DNA of 64,000 nt from Cyanobium sp. CH-040 (GTDB taxonomy: Bacteria > Cyanobacteriota > Cyanobacteriia > PCC-6307 > Cyanobiaceae). A program made the position numbers and the translations under genes. Shown one piece after another: positions 34,780 to 42,040 of the stretch; position 1 is the stretch's first letter, and every line of letters begins with the position of its first letter. The notes under the pieces are model-generated. The model saw only the letters and a list, made by a program, of their open reading frames with translations. It was not told the origin of the DNA and did not search any database. Location: assembly GCF_024346135.1 (NCBI RefSeq), contig NZ_JAGQCJ010000001.1:62001-126000 (forward strand), given 5' to 3'.

Positions 34780-35976
34780 ATGCGTCGCCTTCCTCTGCTC
34801 ACCGCCCTGACCGTGCTGGTGGCCCTGCTGCTGGGGATGCCGGGCTGGCGGCCGGGTTTGGCGCAGACCCAGGCTCCTGCACCCGCCACGCCCGCACCGG
34901 CCACCCCAGCTCCCGCCGCACCCGCCGCTCAGCCAGCTGCACCGGCACCGGCACCCGCTCCCGCTCCGGCAGCCGCCACTCCCGCCGCTCCTGCCACAGC
35001 GGCGCCTGCCCCCGCAGCCAACCCCAAGCCGGTGACCTCGGCGGTGGTGCGCGGGGCCGTGGGGGTGATCACCAGTGATGGCGCCAACATCGGCGTGCTC
35101 AGCGGGCCCGGCGGCGTGCTGCTGGTGGATGGCGGCTACGCCCGCCAGGCCGAGGCGATCCGCACCGCCATCGCCGCCCTGGCCAGTCCGCCGGCTGCGC
35201 CCAGCGTGCCCCCCGCTCCGCCCTCACCCCCCAAACCCGCCGCCACCAAGCCGGCGCCCGCAACCGCGCCCGCAACAGCCGCGCCCCCGCCGCCGGCCCC
35301 CAAGGCCGCCACCCCCCAGCCGGCGCCCTCACCCCGGCTGCTGGTGAACACCCACTTCCACGCCGACCACACCGACGGCAACGCCGGGTTCGCCGCCACC
35401 GGCGCCGTGATCGTGGCCCACGAGAACACCCACCGGCGCCTGGCTGAAGGCACCATGCTCGAGGCCTTCGGGCTCGTGACCCCGCCCGCCGCCGCCACCG
35501 CCCTGCCGCCCGTCACCTTCGAGCGCGACCTGCGCCTGCGGCTCAACGGCGAGATCATCGACCTGCTGCACCTACCGGCCGCCCACACCGACGGCGACGT
35601 GATCGTGCGCTTCCGCAACGCCGATGTGATCCACACCGGCGACGTGTGGTTCAACGGCATGTACCCCTTCATCGACACCCGCCACGGCGGCACCCTCGCC
35701 GGCGCCATCGCCGGGGTGGACCGCCTGCTGCTGCTGGCCGGCGAGGACACCCGCCTCATCCCCGGCCACGGCCCCGCGGTGGGCAGCCGCGCCGAGCTCG
35801 TCGACTACCGCCGCATGCTGGCCACCGTGCAGCAGCGCCTGGTCGCCCTCAAGGCCCAGGGCTTCACCCTGCCCCAGGCGATCGAGGCCCGCCCCCTGGC
35901 CGACCTGGAGGCCACCTGGGGCCAGGGGATGTTCAGGGGCGACCGCTGGCTGGAGCTGATCTGGAACGGGGTGTGA
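34780..35976 (+). CDS. Secreted MBL-fold metallo-hydrolase with Pro/Ala-rich inserts
   Basis: A 398-residue protein. A signal peptide (MRRLPLLTALTVLVALLLG, cleavage near LAQ) is followed by a Pro/Ala-rich linker of about 50 residues. The MBL fold starts VRGAVGVITSDGANIGVL. A second Pro/Ala/Lys-rich insert (about residues 143-185) interrupts it just before the metal site NTHFHADHTDGN. Further ligands are in AAHTDGDVIV, HTGDVWFNGMYP and LIPGHGP. The metal site is complete. Substrate unknown; likely periplasmic. The position of the inner insert is unusual. Confidence 0.85.
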   Translation: MRRLPLLTALTVLVALLLGMPGWRPGLAQTQAPAPATPAPATPAPAAPAAQPAAPAPAPAPAPAAATPAAPATAAPAPAANPKPVTSAVVRGAVGVITSDGANIGVLSGPGGVLLVDGGYARQAEAIRTAIAALASPPAAPSVPPAPPSPPKPAATKPAPATAPATAAPPPPAPKAATPQPAPSPRLLVNTHFHADHTDGNAGFAATGAVIVAHENTHRRLAEGTMLEAFGLVTPPAAATALPPVTFERDLRLRLNGEIIDLLHLPAAHTDGDVIVRFRNADVIHTGDVWFNGMYPFIDTRHGGTLAGAIAGVDRLLLLAGEDTRLIPGHGPAVGSRAELVDYRRMLATVQQRLVALKAQGFTLPQAIEARPLADLEATWGQGMFRGDRWLELIWNGV

Positions 35977-36017
35977 GCGGGGGCAGATCGCTAGGATGCT
36001 TGCACTGAGCTTGCTTC

Positions 36018-36263
36018 ATGCCAGCAAACGCCGCGACGCCCGGGAAAACCCTCTACCTCCGCAACGTGCCGCTCGAGGTGGTCGAGCGGCTGGAGTGGCT
36101 GGCGGCCCGGGCCGGCCTCTCCCTCACCGCCTTCGCGGTGCGGGAGTTGGAGGAGGCCTCCCGCCGGGCTGACAACGCCGCCCTCCTCGATGGACTCGCG
36201 CATACCAGCGTGCCCACCGACGCGATCGTGCAGGCCCTCGCCGCGGAGCGGGCCGAACGGTGA
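36018..36263 (+). CDS. FitA-like antitoxin
   Basis: An 81-residue antitoxin. KTLYLRNVPLEVVERLEWLA then ARAGLSLTAFAVRELEEASR is an RHH fold of the FitA type. The C-terminal tail DGLAHTSVPTDAIVQALAAE resembles that of other FitA/VapB antitoxins. GTGA overlap with the PIN toxin. The short upstream gap contains repeated GCTTGC motifs but no perfect palindrome. Confidence 0.86.
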   Translation: MPANAATPGKTLYLRNVPLEVVERLEWLAARAGLSLTAFAVRELEEASRRADNAALLDGLAHTSVPTDAIVQALAAERAER

Positions 36264-36643
36264 TCGTGGTGGACGCCTCGGCGGTGGTGGACGCCCTGCT
36301 GCACGCCGGCCCGGCACGCAGACTCCTGCGGGAGGAGACGCTGGTCGCCCCGCACCTCCTCGATGTGGAGGTGGCCTCGGTGCTGCGGCGCCTCGACCTG
36401 CGCAGAGTCCTGCCTGGCGACCTGCCGGTGGATCCCCTGGCCGTGTACCGCCGCCTTGGCATCCGTCGCTTCCCCCATGCCCCACTCCTGGGGCGGGTGT
36501 GGCAACTGCGCCCAAACCTCAGCGCGTACGACGCCACCTATGTGGCCCTTGCCGAAGCGCTGGGCTGTGCCCTGCTCACCGCTGACCGGCGGCTGGCCGC
36601 AGCGCCGGGACCCCGCTGCCCGATCCAGCGGCTCCCCGGCTGA
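36260..36643 (+). CDS. PIN-domain toxin (VapC/FitB-like)
   Basis: A 127-residue PIN ribonuclease. MIVVDASAVVDALLHAGPAR has the first Asp, APHLLDVEVASVLRRLDLRR the Glu, LSAYDATYVALAEALGCALL the third Asp, and LTADRRLAAAPGP the last. All acidic residues are present. It starts with GTG overlapping the antitoxin stop. This is the last TA module before the housekeeping block. Confidence 0.91.
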   Translation: MIVVDASAVVDALLHAGPARRLLREETLVAPHLLDVEVASVLRRLDLRRVLPGDLPVDPLAVYRRLGIRRFPHAPLLGRVWQLRPNLSAYDATYVALAEALGCALLTADRRLAAAPGPRCPIQRLPG

Positions 36644-36724
36644 GGCACGCAGGCTGGCCTCGACGTTGCCCCGCCCCGCCCCGCTTGGCAGGATCGGCCC
36701 GTCACCCTGCCGGCGCGAGGCCTG

Positions 36725-37642
36725 ATGTCCGATTCACCGCCGCCGGGTCCAACAGCGCCTGCTGCAGCGCCCGCCCCCCCCTGGTGGCGCGCCCGCCCCG
36801 CCAGCCTCTCGGGCCGCATGGCCCGCTGGGGGGTGATCATCGTGGCGGTCTACGTGCTGGTGGCGCTGCTGACGCCGCTGCTGGTGTCGGCCGGGCTGCT
36901 GCCCGATCCCAACGCCGGCCTCGACAACCTCATCTACGCCACGCCCTCGCCGGCCCACTGGTGCGGCACCGACCGCCTCGGCCGCGACGTGTGCGTGCGC
37001 ACCCTCTCGGCCAGCGGCGTGGCGCTGCAGGTGGTGCTGCTGGCCCTGGTGACGGCGCTGGTGATCGGCGTGCCGCTGGGGATGGTGAGCGGCTACCTGG
37101 GCGGCTGGGTCGACCGCCTGCTGGTGCTGCTGATGGACACCCTCTACACCCTGCCGGTGCTGCTGCTCTCGGTGGTGCTGGCTTTCCTGCTCGGCCGCGG
37201 CCTGCCCAACGCCGCCGCTGCCCTGTGCGTGGTGTACATCCCCCAGTACTTCCGCGTGGTGCGCAACCAGAGCGCCCAGGTGAAGGCCGAGCTCTACGTG
37301 GAGGCCGCCCGCTCCCTGGGCGCCGGGCCGCTGTGGATCCTGCGCCGCTACCTGTTCCGCAACGTGATCACCTCGGTGCCGGTGCTGCTCACCCTCAACG
37401 CCGCCGACGCCGTGCTGGTGCTCGGCGGCCTCGGTTTCCTCGGCCTCGGCCTGCCCGAAACCATCCCCGAGTGGGGCGGTGACCTGCAGCAGGCTCTCAC
37501 CGCCCTGCCCACCGGCATCTGGTGGACCGCCCTCTATCCCGGCCTGGCGATGTTCGTGCTGGTGCTGGGGCTGTCGTTCCTGGGCGAGGGTCTGGAGAGC
37601 TGGCTGAGCGGCTCCGGCCAGGCCGCCCGTGCCGCCCGCTGA
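36725..37642 (+). CDS. ABC transporter permease, DppC-like
   Basis: A 305-residue permease. A Pro/Ala-rich cytoplasmic N-terminus leads to a first membrane helix (WGVIIVAVYVLVALLTPLLV), then a short external loop with HWCGTDRLGRDV, typical of the oligopeptide/dipeptide permease family, and five more helices. The EAA loop that contacts the ATPase is VEAARSLGAGPLWILRRYLF. No partner permease, ATPase or binding protein lies in the window, so those must be encoded elsewhere. Peptide or nickel transport is possible; the substrate is unknown. Confidence 0.88.
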   Translation: MSDSPPPGPTAPAAAPAPPWWRARPASLSGRMARWGVIIVAVYVLVALLTPLLVSAGLLPDPNAGLDNLIYATPSPAHWCGTDRLGRDVCVRTLSASGVALQVVLLALVTALVIGVPLGMVSGYLGGWVDRLLVLLMDTLYTLPVLLLSVVLAFLLGRGLPNAAAALCVVYIPQYFRVVRNQSAQVKAELYVEAARSLGAGPLWILRRYLFRNVITSVPVLLTLNAADAVLVLGGLGFLGLGLPETIPEWGGDLQQALTALPTGIWWTALYPGLAMFVLVLGLSFLGEGLESWLSGSGQAARAAR

Positions 37643-37678
37643 TTCCACCCGCTGCCCCTTCCCCGTCCCGTTTCCGCC

Positions 37679-39172
37679 ATGGCTGCGCAGCGCACCGCCC
37701 GGGTGCAACCGCCGCTGGCGCCGATCCCGCCGGCCTACCGGCCCGAGGTGCTGCGGCTGGTGTATGCCCTGCTGCCGCTGCTGCTGCGCTGGCGGCTGGT
37801 GGGCTGGCTGCCGGCGGGCATCACCCGCCTGGAGCTCGTGAACGGCGCGCCGCTGTTCCACCTGCTGGAGCAGTTCCGGCAGGGGCGCTGCCGCCTGCTG
37901 CTGGCCTTCCGCCACAGCGCCGTGGACGATCCCCTCTGCGGCCTGTGGCTGTTCTCGCGCGGGTTGCCGCCGGCCCTGCGGCCCCAGCCGGTGCACTTCC
38001 TCTACGACCGCGGCATGCCCCTGTGGGCCGGCCGTCCCCTGGGCTGGCTGCTCTCCCGGCTGGGCGGGGTGTCGCTGCGGCGCGGCCGTCACCCCGACTG
38101 GAGCGCCCTGCGCCAGGCCCGGGCGCTGATGCGCGATGGCCCCTTCCCGTTCGCGGTGGCGCCGGAGGGGGCCACCAACGGCCTGGGCCACGGGCTCGGC
38201 CCCCTGGAGCCCGGCAGCGCCCGGCTGGCCCTCTGGTGCCGCGACGACCTGCGCCGCGCCGGCCGCGCCGAGACGGTGTGGATCGTGCCGATCGGCATCC
38301 AGTACCGCTATCCCGATGCCCCCTGGCCGCGCCTCGAGCGTCTGCTGGGGCGGCTGGAGCGGCAGATGGGCCTGCCACCGCTCCCACTGCCACCGCTGCC
38401 ACGGCCACCGTCATCTGCAGCGGCCGGCGCCAGCGGCTTTCCCGGCGCTGACCCGCTGCCGGAGCGCTGCCGGCAGCGGCTGCTGCGGCTGGGCGAGCAC
38501 CTGCTCAGCGCCCTGGAGGGCTTCTACGGCCGCTTCGGCGAGGGCGAGGGCGAGCGCAGCGGCGAAGGCGAGCGCACTGGCGAAGGCGATGGCCGGCCGC
38601 GGCGGGCGGACCAGGCGGACCACTGCGACGGCCGCATCGCTGGGTTGCAGGACCGCGTGCTGCGGCTGGCGGAAGCGCGGCTGGCGGTGCGCGCGGCCGG
38701 CACCGCCCCAGACCGTTGCCGCCGCCTCGAGGAGGTGGCCTGGCGCTGGATCCACCGCGAAGACCTGCCCCCCCGCCGCCGCCTGGCCCCTCTGCAGCGC
38801 TTCCTCGCCGACCGGGCCGCCGCCGAGGCCTCCCTGGCGCTGCAGCACATGCGGCTGGTGGAAACCTTCGTGGCCGTCTCCGGCGGCTACCTGGGCCGGC
38901 CCGGCGACGGCTCCGCGGGGGGCGGCCCGCCTGAGTTCGAGCGCTGCGCCGACATCGCCCTGCTGCTCCACGACGGTCTGGCCCGGCTGAGCGGCGGCGC
39001 CCTGCCCGCCCGTCCGCGTCTCGGCCGCCGCCATGCCCGCCTGGTGGTGGCCGAGCCCATCCGCGTGGACGAGCCGCTGCCCGCCAACCCGGCGGCGGAC
39101 GGCCCCACCCGCCGGCAGGTGGAGGGGCTGTCCGCCCAGCTCGAGGAGCGGCTGCGCGGCTGCCTGCCCTGA
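37679..39172 (+). CDS. 1-acylglycerol-3-phosphate acyltransferase-like protein
   Basis: A 497-residue protein. The N-terminal LPLAT domain (about residues 40-240) has the HX4D motif in LLLAFRHSAVDDPLCG, the substrate motif FAVAPEGATNGLGHGL and VWIVPIGIQYRYP. The C-terminal half, with EG-rich repeats (GEGEGERSGEGERTGEGDG), is helical and unassigned, and makes the protein about twice the size of PlsC. Such long cyanobacterial LPLATs are annotated as acyltransferases of glycerolipid synthesis; the exact acceptor is unknown. It starts at ATG 37679, 36 bp after the permease stop. Confidence 0.8.
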   Translation: MAAQRTARVQPPLAPIPPAYRPEVLRLVYALLPLLLRWRLVGWLPAGITRLELVNGAPLFHLLEQFRQGRCRLLLAFRHSAVDDPLCGLWLFSRGLPPALRPQPVHFLYDRGMPLWAGRPLGWLLSRLGGVSLRRGRHPDWSALRQARALMRDGPFPFAVAPEGATNGLGHGLGPLEPGSARLALWCRDDLRRAGRAETVWIVPIGIQYRYPDAPWPRLERLLGRLERQMGLPPLPLPPLPRPPSSAAAGASGFPGADPLPERCRQRLLRLGEHLLSALEGFYGRFGEGEGERSGEGERTGEGDGRPRRADQADHCDGRIAGLQDRVLRLAEARLAVRAAGTAPDRCRRLEEVAWRWIHREDLPPRRRLAPLQRFLADRAAAEASLALQHMRLVETFVAVSGGYLGRPGDGSAGGGPPEFERCADIALLLHDGLARLSGGALPARPRLGRRHARLVVAEPIRVDEPLPANPAADGPTRRQVEGLSAQLEERLRGCLP

Positions 39173-39229
39173 ATCCCGCCCGCCGGCCTGCGCCAGAATC
39201 GGGGTGTTGCTGCGGCGGTGGAGGACACC

Positions 39230-39547
39230 ATGCCCTGGTGGCTCGACCTGGTGCTGCTGGTGAGCGGAATCGCCCTGCTCTGGAACAGTCGCCGCGAGCC
39301 CGACGACGTGTGGCGGCTGCTGCAGATGCTGATCGGCGCCGTCGCCGTGGCGGTGGTGCTGCTGAGCGGCCGGCAGGTGCCACTTGAGCTGATGGCCCTC
39401 GGCTTCGCCCTCTGGTTGCCGAGCAGCACCTGTCCGCACCTCTGGAGCCGCGGAAGCCTGCAGCTTCCGCCTGCCCCTCAGCAGCGCAGCCGCAGCGTGC
39501 GCGGCAGATCCTCCGCGATGGCCCCTTCGGCGTCGAGGGCCGGGTAG
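39230..39547 (+). CDS. Small membrane protein, convergent with trmH
   Basis: Up to 105 residues: MPWWLDLVLLVSGIALLWNS then a charged RREPDDVW and a second hydrophobic segment QMLIGAVAVAVVLLSG. Only about the first 70 residues look protein-like; the rest overlaps the 3' end of trmH by 70 bp. GTG 39218 is an alternative start. No family recognised. Confidence 0.5.
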   Translation: MPWWLDLVLLVSGIALLWNSRREPDDVWRLLQMLIGAVAVAVVLLSGRQVPLELMALGFALWLPSSTCPHLWSRGSLQLPPAPQQRSRSVRGRSSAMAPSASRAG

Positions 39548-40167
39548 TCGCGGCCCTGAGCGCGGCACCAGGCGGCTACCTCCGGGTAGGCCCACTCGAA
39601 CAGTTGGCGCCGGTAGCGCTCCGGCCCCACCCCCTCGCCGGCCTCCGGCACCAGCCCCGCCGCCTGGCGCTGCCGCAGCGCTTCGAACAGCAGCGTGGCG
39701 GCGGCCACGCTCACGTTCAGGGACTGCACCATGCCCCGCATCGGGATGATCACGGGCTGGTCCACCAGGGCCGCGGCCTCCGCGCTCAGACCCCACTTCT
39801 CCGCCCCCAGCACGAAGGCCGTGGGCCCGGTGAAGTCGCACTGGCGGTAGTCCACGGCCTCGGCGCTCAGGTGCGTGCCGTAGAGCCGGAAGCCCTGGCC
39901 CTTGAGCGCCGCCAGCGCCGCGGCGCTGCCGGCGTGCAGGTGCAGCGGCACCCATTTCTGGCTGCCCTGGGCGGTGCTGTTGAACGTGGGCAGGCGCCCC
40001 TCCAGACACACCGCGTGGGCCTCCAGCACCCCGACCGCGTCGCAGCTGCGCAGGATCGCCGAGAGGTTGTGGGGCTTCTCCACCTGCTCCAGCAGCACCG
40101 TGAGATCGCCCATGCGCCGGTCCAGCACGGCCCGGAGGCGCTCGAAGCGGCGTGGCAGCAGCGGCAT
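39478..40167 (-). CDS. trmH: tRNA (guanosine(18)-2'-O)-methyltransferase
   Basis: A 229-residue SPOUT methyltransferase that modifies G18 in the D-loop of tRNA. The family N-terminus MPLLPRRFERLRAVLDRRMG is followed by LLEQVEKPHNLSAILRSCDA. The knot motifs are FVLGAEKWGLS, VIIPMRGMVQSLNVSVAAAT. ATG 40167 gives exactly the expected length, so the frame open to 40242 is not used. The gene is isolated and convergent with the small membrane protein. Confidence 0.95.
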   Translation of the reverse strand: MPLLPRRFERLRAVLDRRMGDLTVLLEQVEKPHNLSAILRSCDAVGVLEAHAVCLEGRLPTFNSTAQGSQKWVPLHLHAGSAAALAALKGQGFRLYGTHLSAEAVDYRQCDFTGPTAFVLGAEKWGLSAEAAALVDQPVIIPMRGMVQSLNVSVAAATLLFEALRQRQAAGLVPEAGEGVGPERYRRQLFEWAYPEVAAWCRAQGRDYPALDAEGAIAEDLPRTLRLRC

Positions 40168-40270
40168 GGGACGGTCGCGGCAGGGTGTGGCTTGGGTCTT
40201 CGCAGTCTGCAGATGCGGCAGTAGGACAGCTGCCGAGACCACTCCCGCCGCTGCGCCGGCGGTCTGCGCG

Positions 40271-40657
40271 ATGTCCGGCGCCTCGCCCCGTGCCCAGGCC
40301 AGCTTCGATCAGCGCGTGTACGCGGCGGTGGCGCTGGTGCCTCGCGGCCGGCTCGCCACCTACGGCCAGATCGCCGAGCTGATCGGCGCCTACGGCTGCG
40401 CGCGCCAGGTGGGCTGGGCGCTGCGGCGCCTGGCGCTGCCCTCGCCCGTGCCCTGGCACCGGGTGGTGAACGCCCAAGGCCGCATCAGCTTCACCCCCAG
40501 CCGCGAGGGCAGCGACTGGATCCAGCGTCAGCTGCTGCTGGAGGAGGGGATCGCGGTGGACGAGGCGGGCCGGCTGCCGCTGAGGCGCTATCTGTGGGTG
40601 CCGCCCGACGTGCCGCCGTCCCCTGTCCGCCCCCCTGCCGCCCCACCTCCCGGCTGA
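40271..40657 (+). CDS. Alkyltransferase-like protein (MGMT family, Atl)
   Basis: A 128-residue protein of the MGMT/Ada C-terminal family. FDQRVYAAVALVPRGRLATY is followed by QVGWALRRLALPSPVPWHRV. The motif PWHRV has Trp in place of the alkyl-accepting Cys of PCHRV, which defines alkyltransferase-like (Atl) proteins: they bind O6-alkylguanine and hand it to nucleotide excision repair without removing it. The C-terminal tail is Pro-rich. Start ATG 40271. Confidence 0.88.
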   Translation: MSGASPRAQASFDQRVYAAVALVPRGRLATYGQIAELIGAYGCARQVGWALRRLALPSPVPWHRVVNAQGRISFTPSREGSDWIQRQLLLEEGIAVDEAGRLPLRRYLWVPPDVPPSPVRPPAAPPPG

Positions 40658-40700
40658 CCGCGCCGCCATCGGCCTGGAGCCCCGTCGGCTGGCCTGGCAG

Positions 40701-42038
40701 GTGCTGCTGGCCGTGGCCGGCGGCGCCTACGCCGATCTGGCCCTGGAGCGGGAGCTGCAGCGCTGCGACCTGCCCCCCGCCGACCGGGCCCTGGCCACCG
40801 AGCTGGCCTACGGCGCCATCCGCCAGCGGCGGCTGCTGGACGCCTGGCTCGACGCCCTGGGCCGGGTGCCGGCGGCCCGCCAGCCCCCGAAGCTGCGCTG
40901 GCTCCTGCACCTGGGCGCCTACCAGCTGCTGTTCAGCCGGGGGGTGCCGGCCGCGGCGGCGGTGAGCACCAGCGTGGAGCTGGCCAAGCGCACCGGTCTG
41001 GCCCGGCTGGCGCCGGTGGTGAACGGGATGCTGCGCCAGCTGCTGCGACGCCGCCAGGAGCTGGTGCCTGCGCCCGAGCCCGGGGTCGAGCCCTGGCGCG
41101 GCCTGCCGCTGCCTGAGAACGCCGCGGCCAGCCTGGCCCTGCGCCATTCCCTGCCGCCCTGGCTGGCGGAGCTGCTGCTGCAGTGGCTGCCTTCCGAGCG
41201 GGCCGAGGCCTTCGGGCGGGCCTGCAACCAGCCGCCGCATCTGGATCTGCGCGTGAACCGGCTGCGCGGCAGCCGTGAGGCCCTGCTGGGCCACCTGGCC
41301 GCGGCGGCCGTGGCGGCCGAGCCGCCCATGGGTGAGGGGCTGGAGCAGGCCATCACCCTGCGCGGCCGGGTGGGCGATCCCCGCCAGCTGCCCGGCTATG
41401 CCGAGGGCCGCTGGTGCGTGCAGGACCGCAGCGCCCAGCGCATCGCCCCCCTGCTCGATCCGCGCCCGGGGGAGCGGCTGCTGGACGCCTGCGCCGCCCC
41501 CGGCGGCAAGAGCACCCACCTCGCCGAGCTGATGGAGGATCAGGGGGAGGTGTGGGCGGTGGACCGCTCTGCGGGACGGCTGCAGCGCCTGGAGCGCAAC
41601 GCGGCGCGGCTGGGGCTGCGCTGCATCCAGAGCCTGGCGGCCGATGCGGCCGAGCTGGCGGCCCTCAGACCCGACTGGCACGGACGCTTCGACCGTGTGC
41701 TGTTGGATGTGCCCTGCTCGGGGCTGGGCACCCTGGCCCGCCATGCCGACGCCCGCTGGCGCATCGAGCCGGCGGCGGTCGCCGAGCTGGCAGTCCTGCA
41801 GCGCCGGCTGCTGGAGGGGGTGCTGCCGCTGCTGCGGCCGGGCGGGGTGCTGCTCTACGCCACCTGCACCGTGCACCCGGCCGAGAACGGCGAGCTGATC
41901 GATGCCTTTCTCGCCGATCACCCCGGCTGGCGGCAGGAGCTGCGGCAGCAGTGGTGGCCCGGTGACGGCGAGGGTGACGGGTTCTTCGCGGCCCGGCTGC
42001 TGGCCCCGGGCGCGGCTGGGCCGTCAGCCAGGGCCTGA
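40701..42038 (+). CDS. rsmB: 16S rRNA (cytosine(967)-C5)-methyltransferase
   Basis: At least 445 residues. The N-terminal NusB-like RNA-binding domain (DRALATELAYGAIRQRRLLD) and the Rossmann methyltransferase are both present. SAM motif: ACAAPGGKSTHLAELM. The first catalytic Cys region is LLDVPCSGLGTLARH and the second YATCTVHPAENGEL. The start is unclear: homology-like residues (RRLAWQVLLAVAGGAYADLA) extend upstream of GTG 40701, where no ATG or GTG is in frame, so a CTG (40674 or 40623) may be used. It stops 2 bp from the end of the convergent PBP gene. Confidence 0.94.
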   Translation: MLLAVAGGAYADLALERELQRCDLPPADRALATELAYGAIRQRRLLDAWLDALGRVPAARQPPKLRWLLHLGAYQLLFSRGVPAAAAVSTSVELAKRTGLARLAPVVNGMLRQLLRRRQELVPAPEPGVEPWRGLPLPENAAASLALRHSLPPWLAELLLQWLPSERAEAFGRACNQPPHLDLRVNRLRGSREALLGHLAAAAVAAEPPMGEGLEQAITLRGRVGDPRQLPGYAEGRWCVQDRSAQRIAPLLDPRPGERLLDACAAPGGKSTHLAELMEDQGEVWAVDRSAGRLQRLERNAARLGLRCIQSLAADAAELAALRPDWHGRFDRVLLDVPCSGLGTLARHADARWRIEPAAVAELAVLQRRLLEGVLPLLRPGGVLLYATCTVHPAENGELIDAFLADHPGWRQELRQQWWPGDGEGDGFFAARLLAPGAAGPSARA

Positions 42039-42040
42039 GT

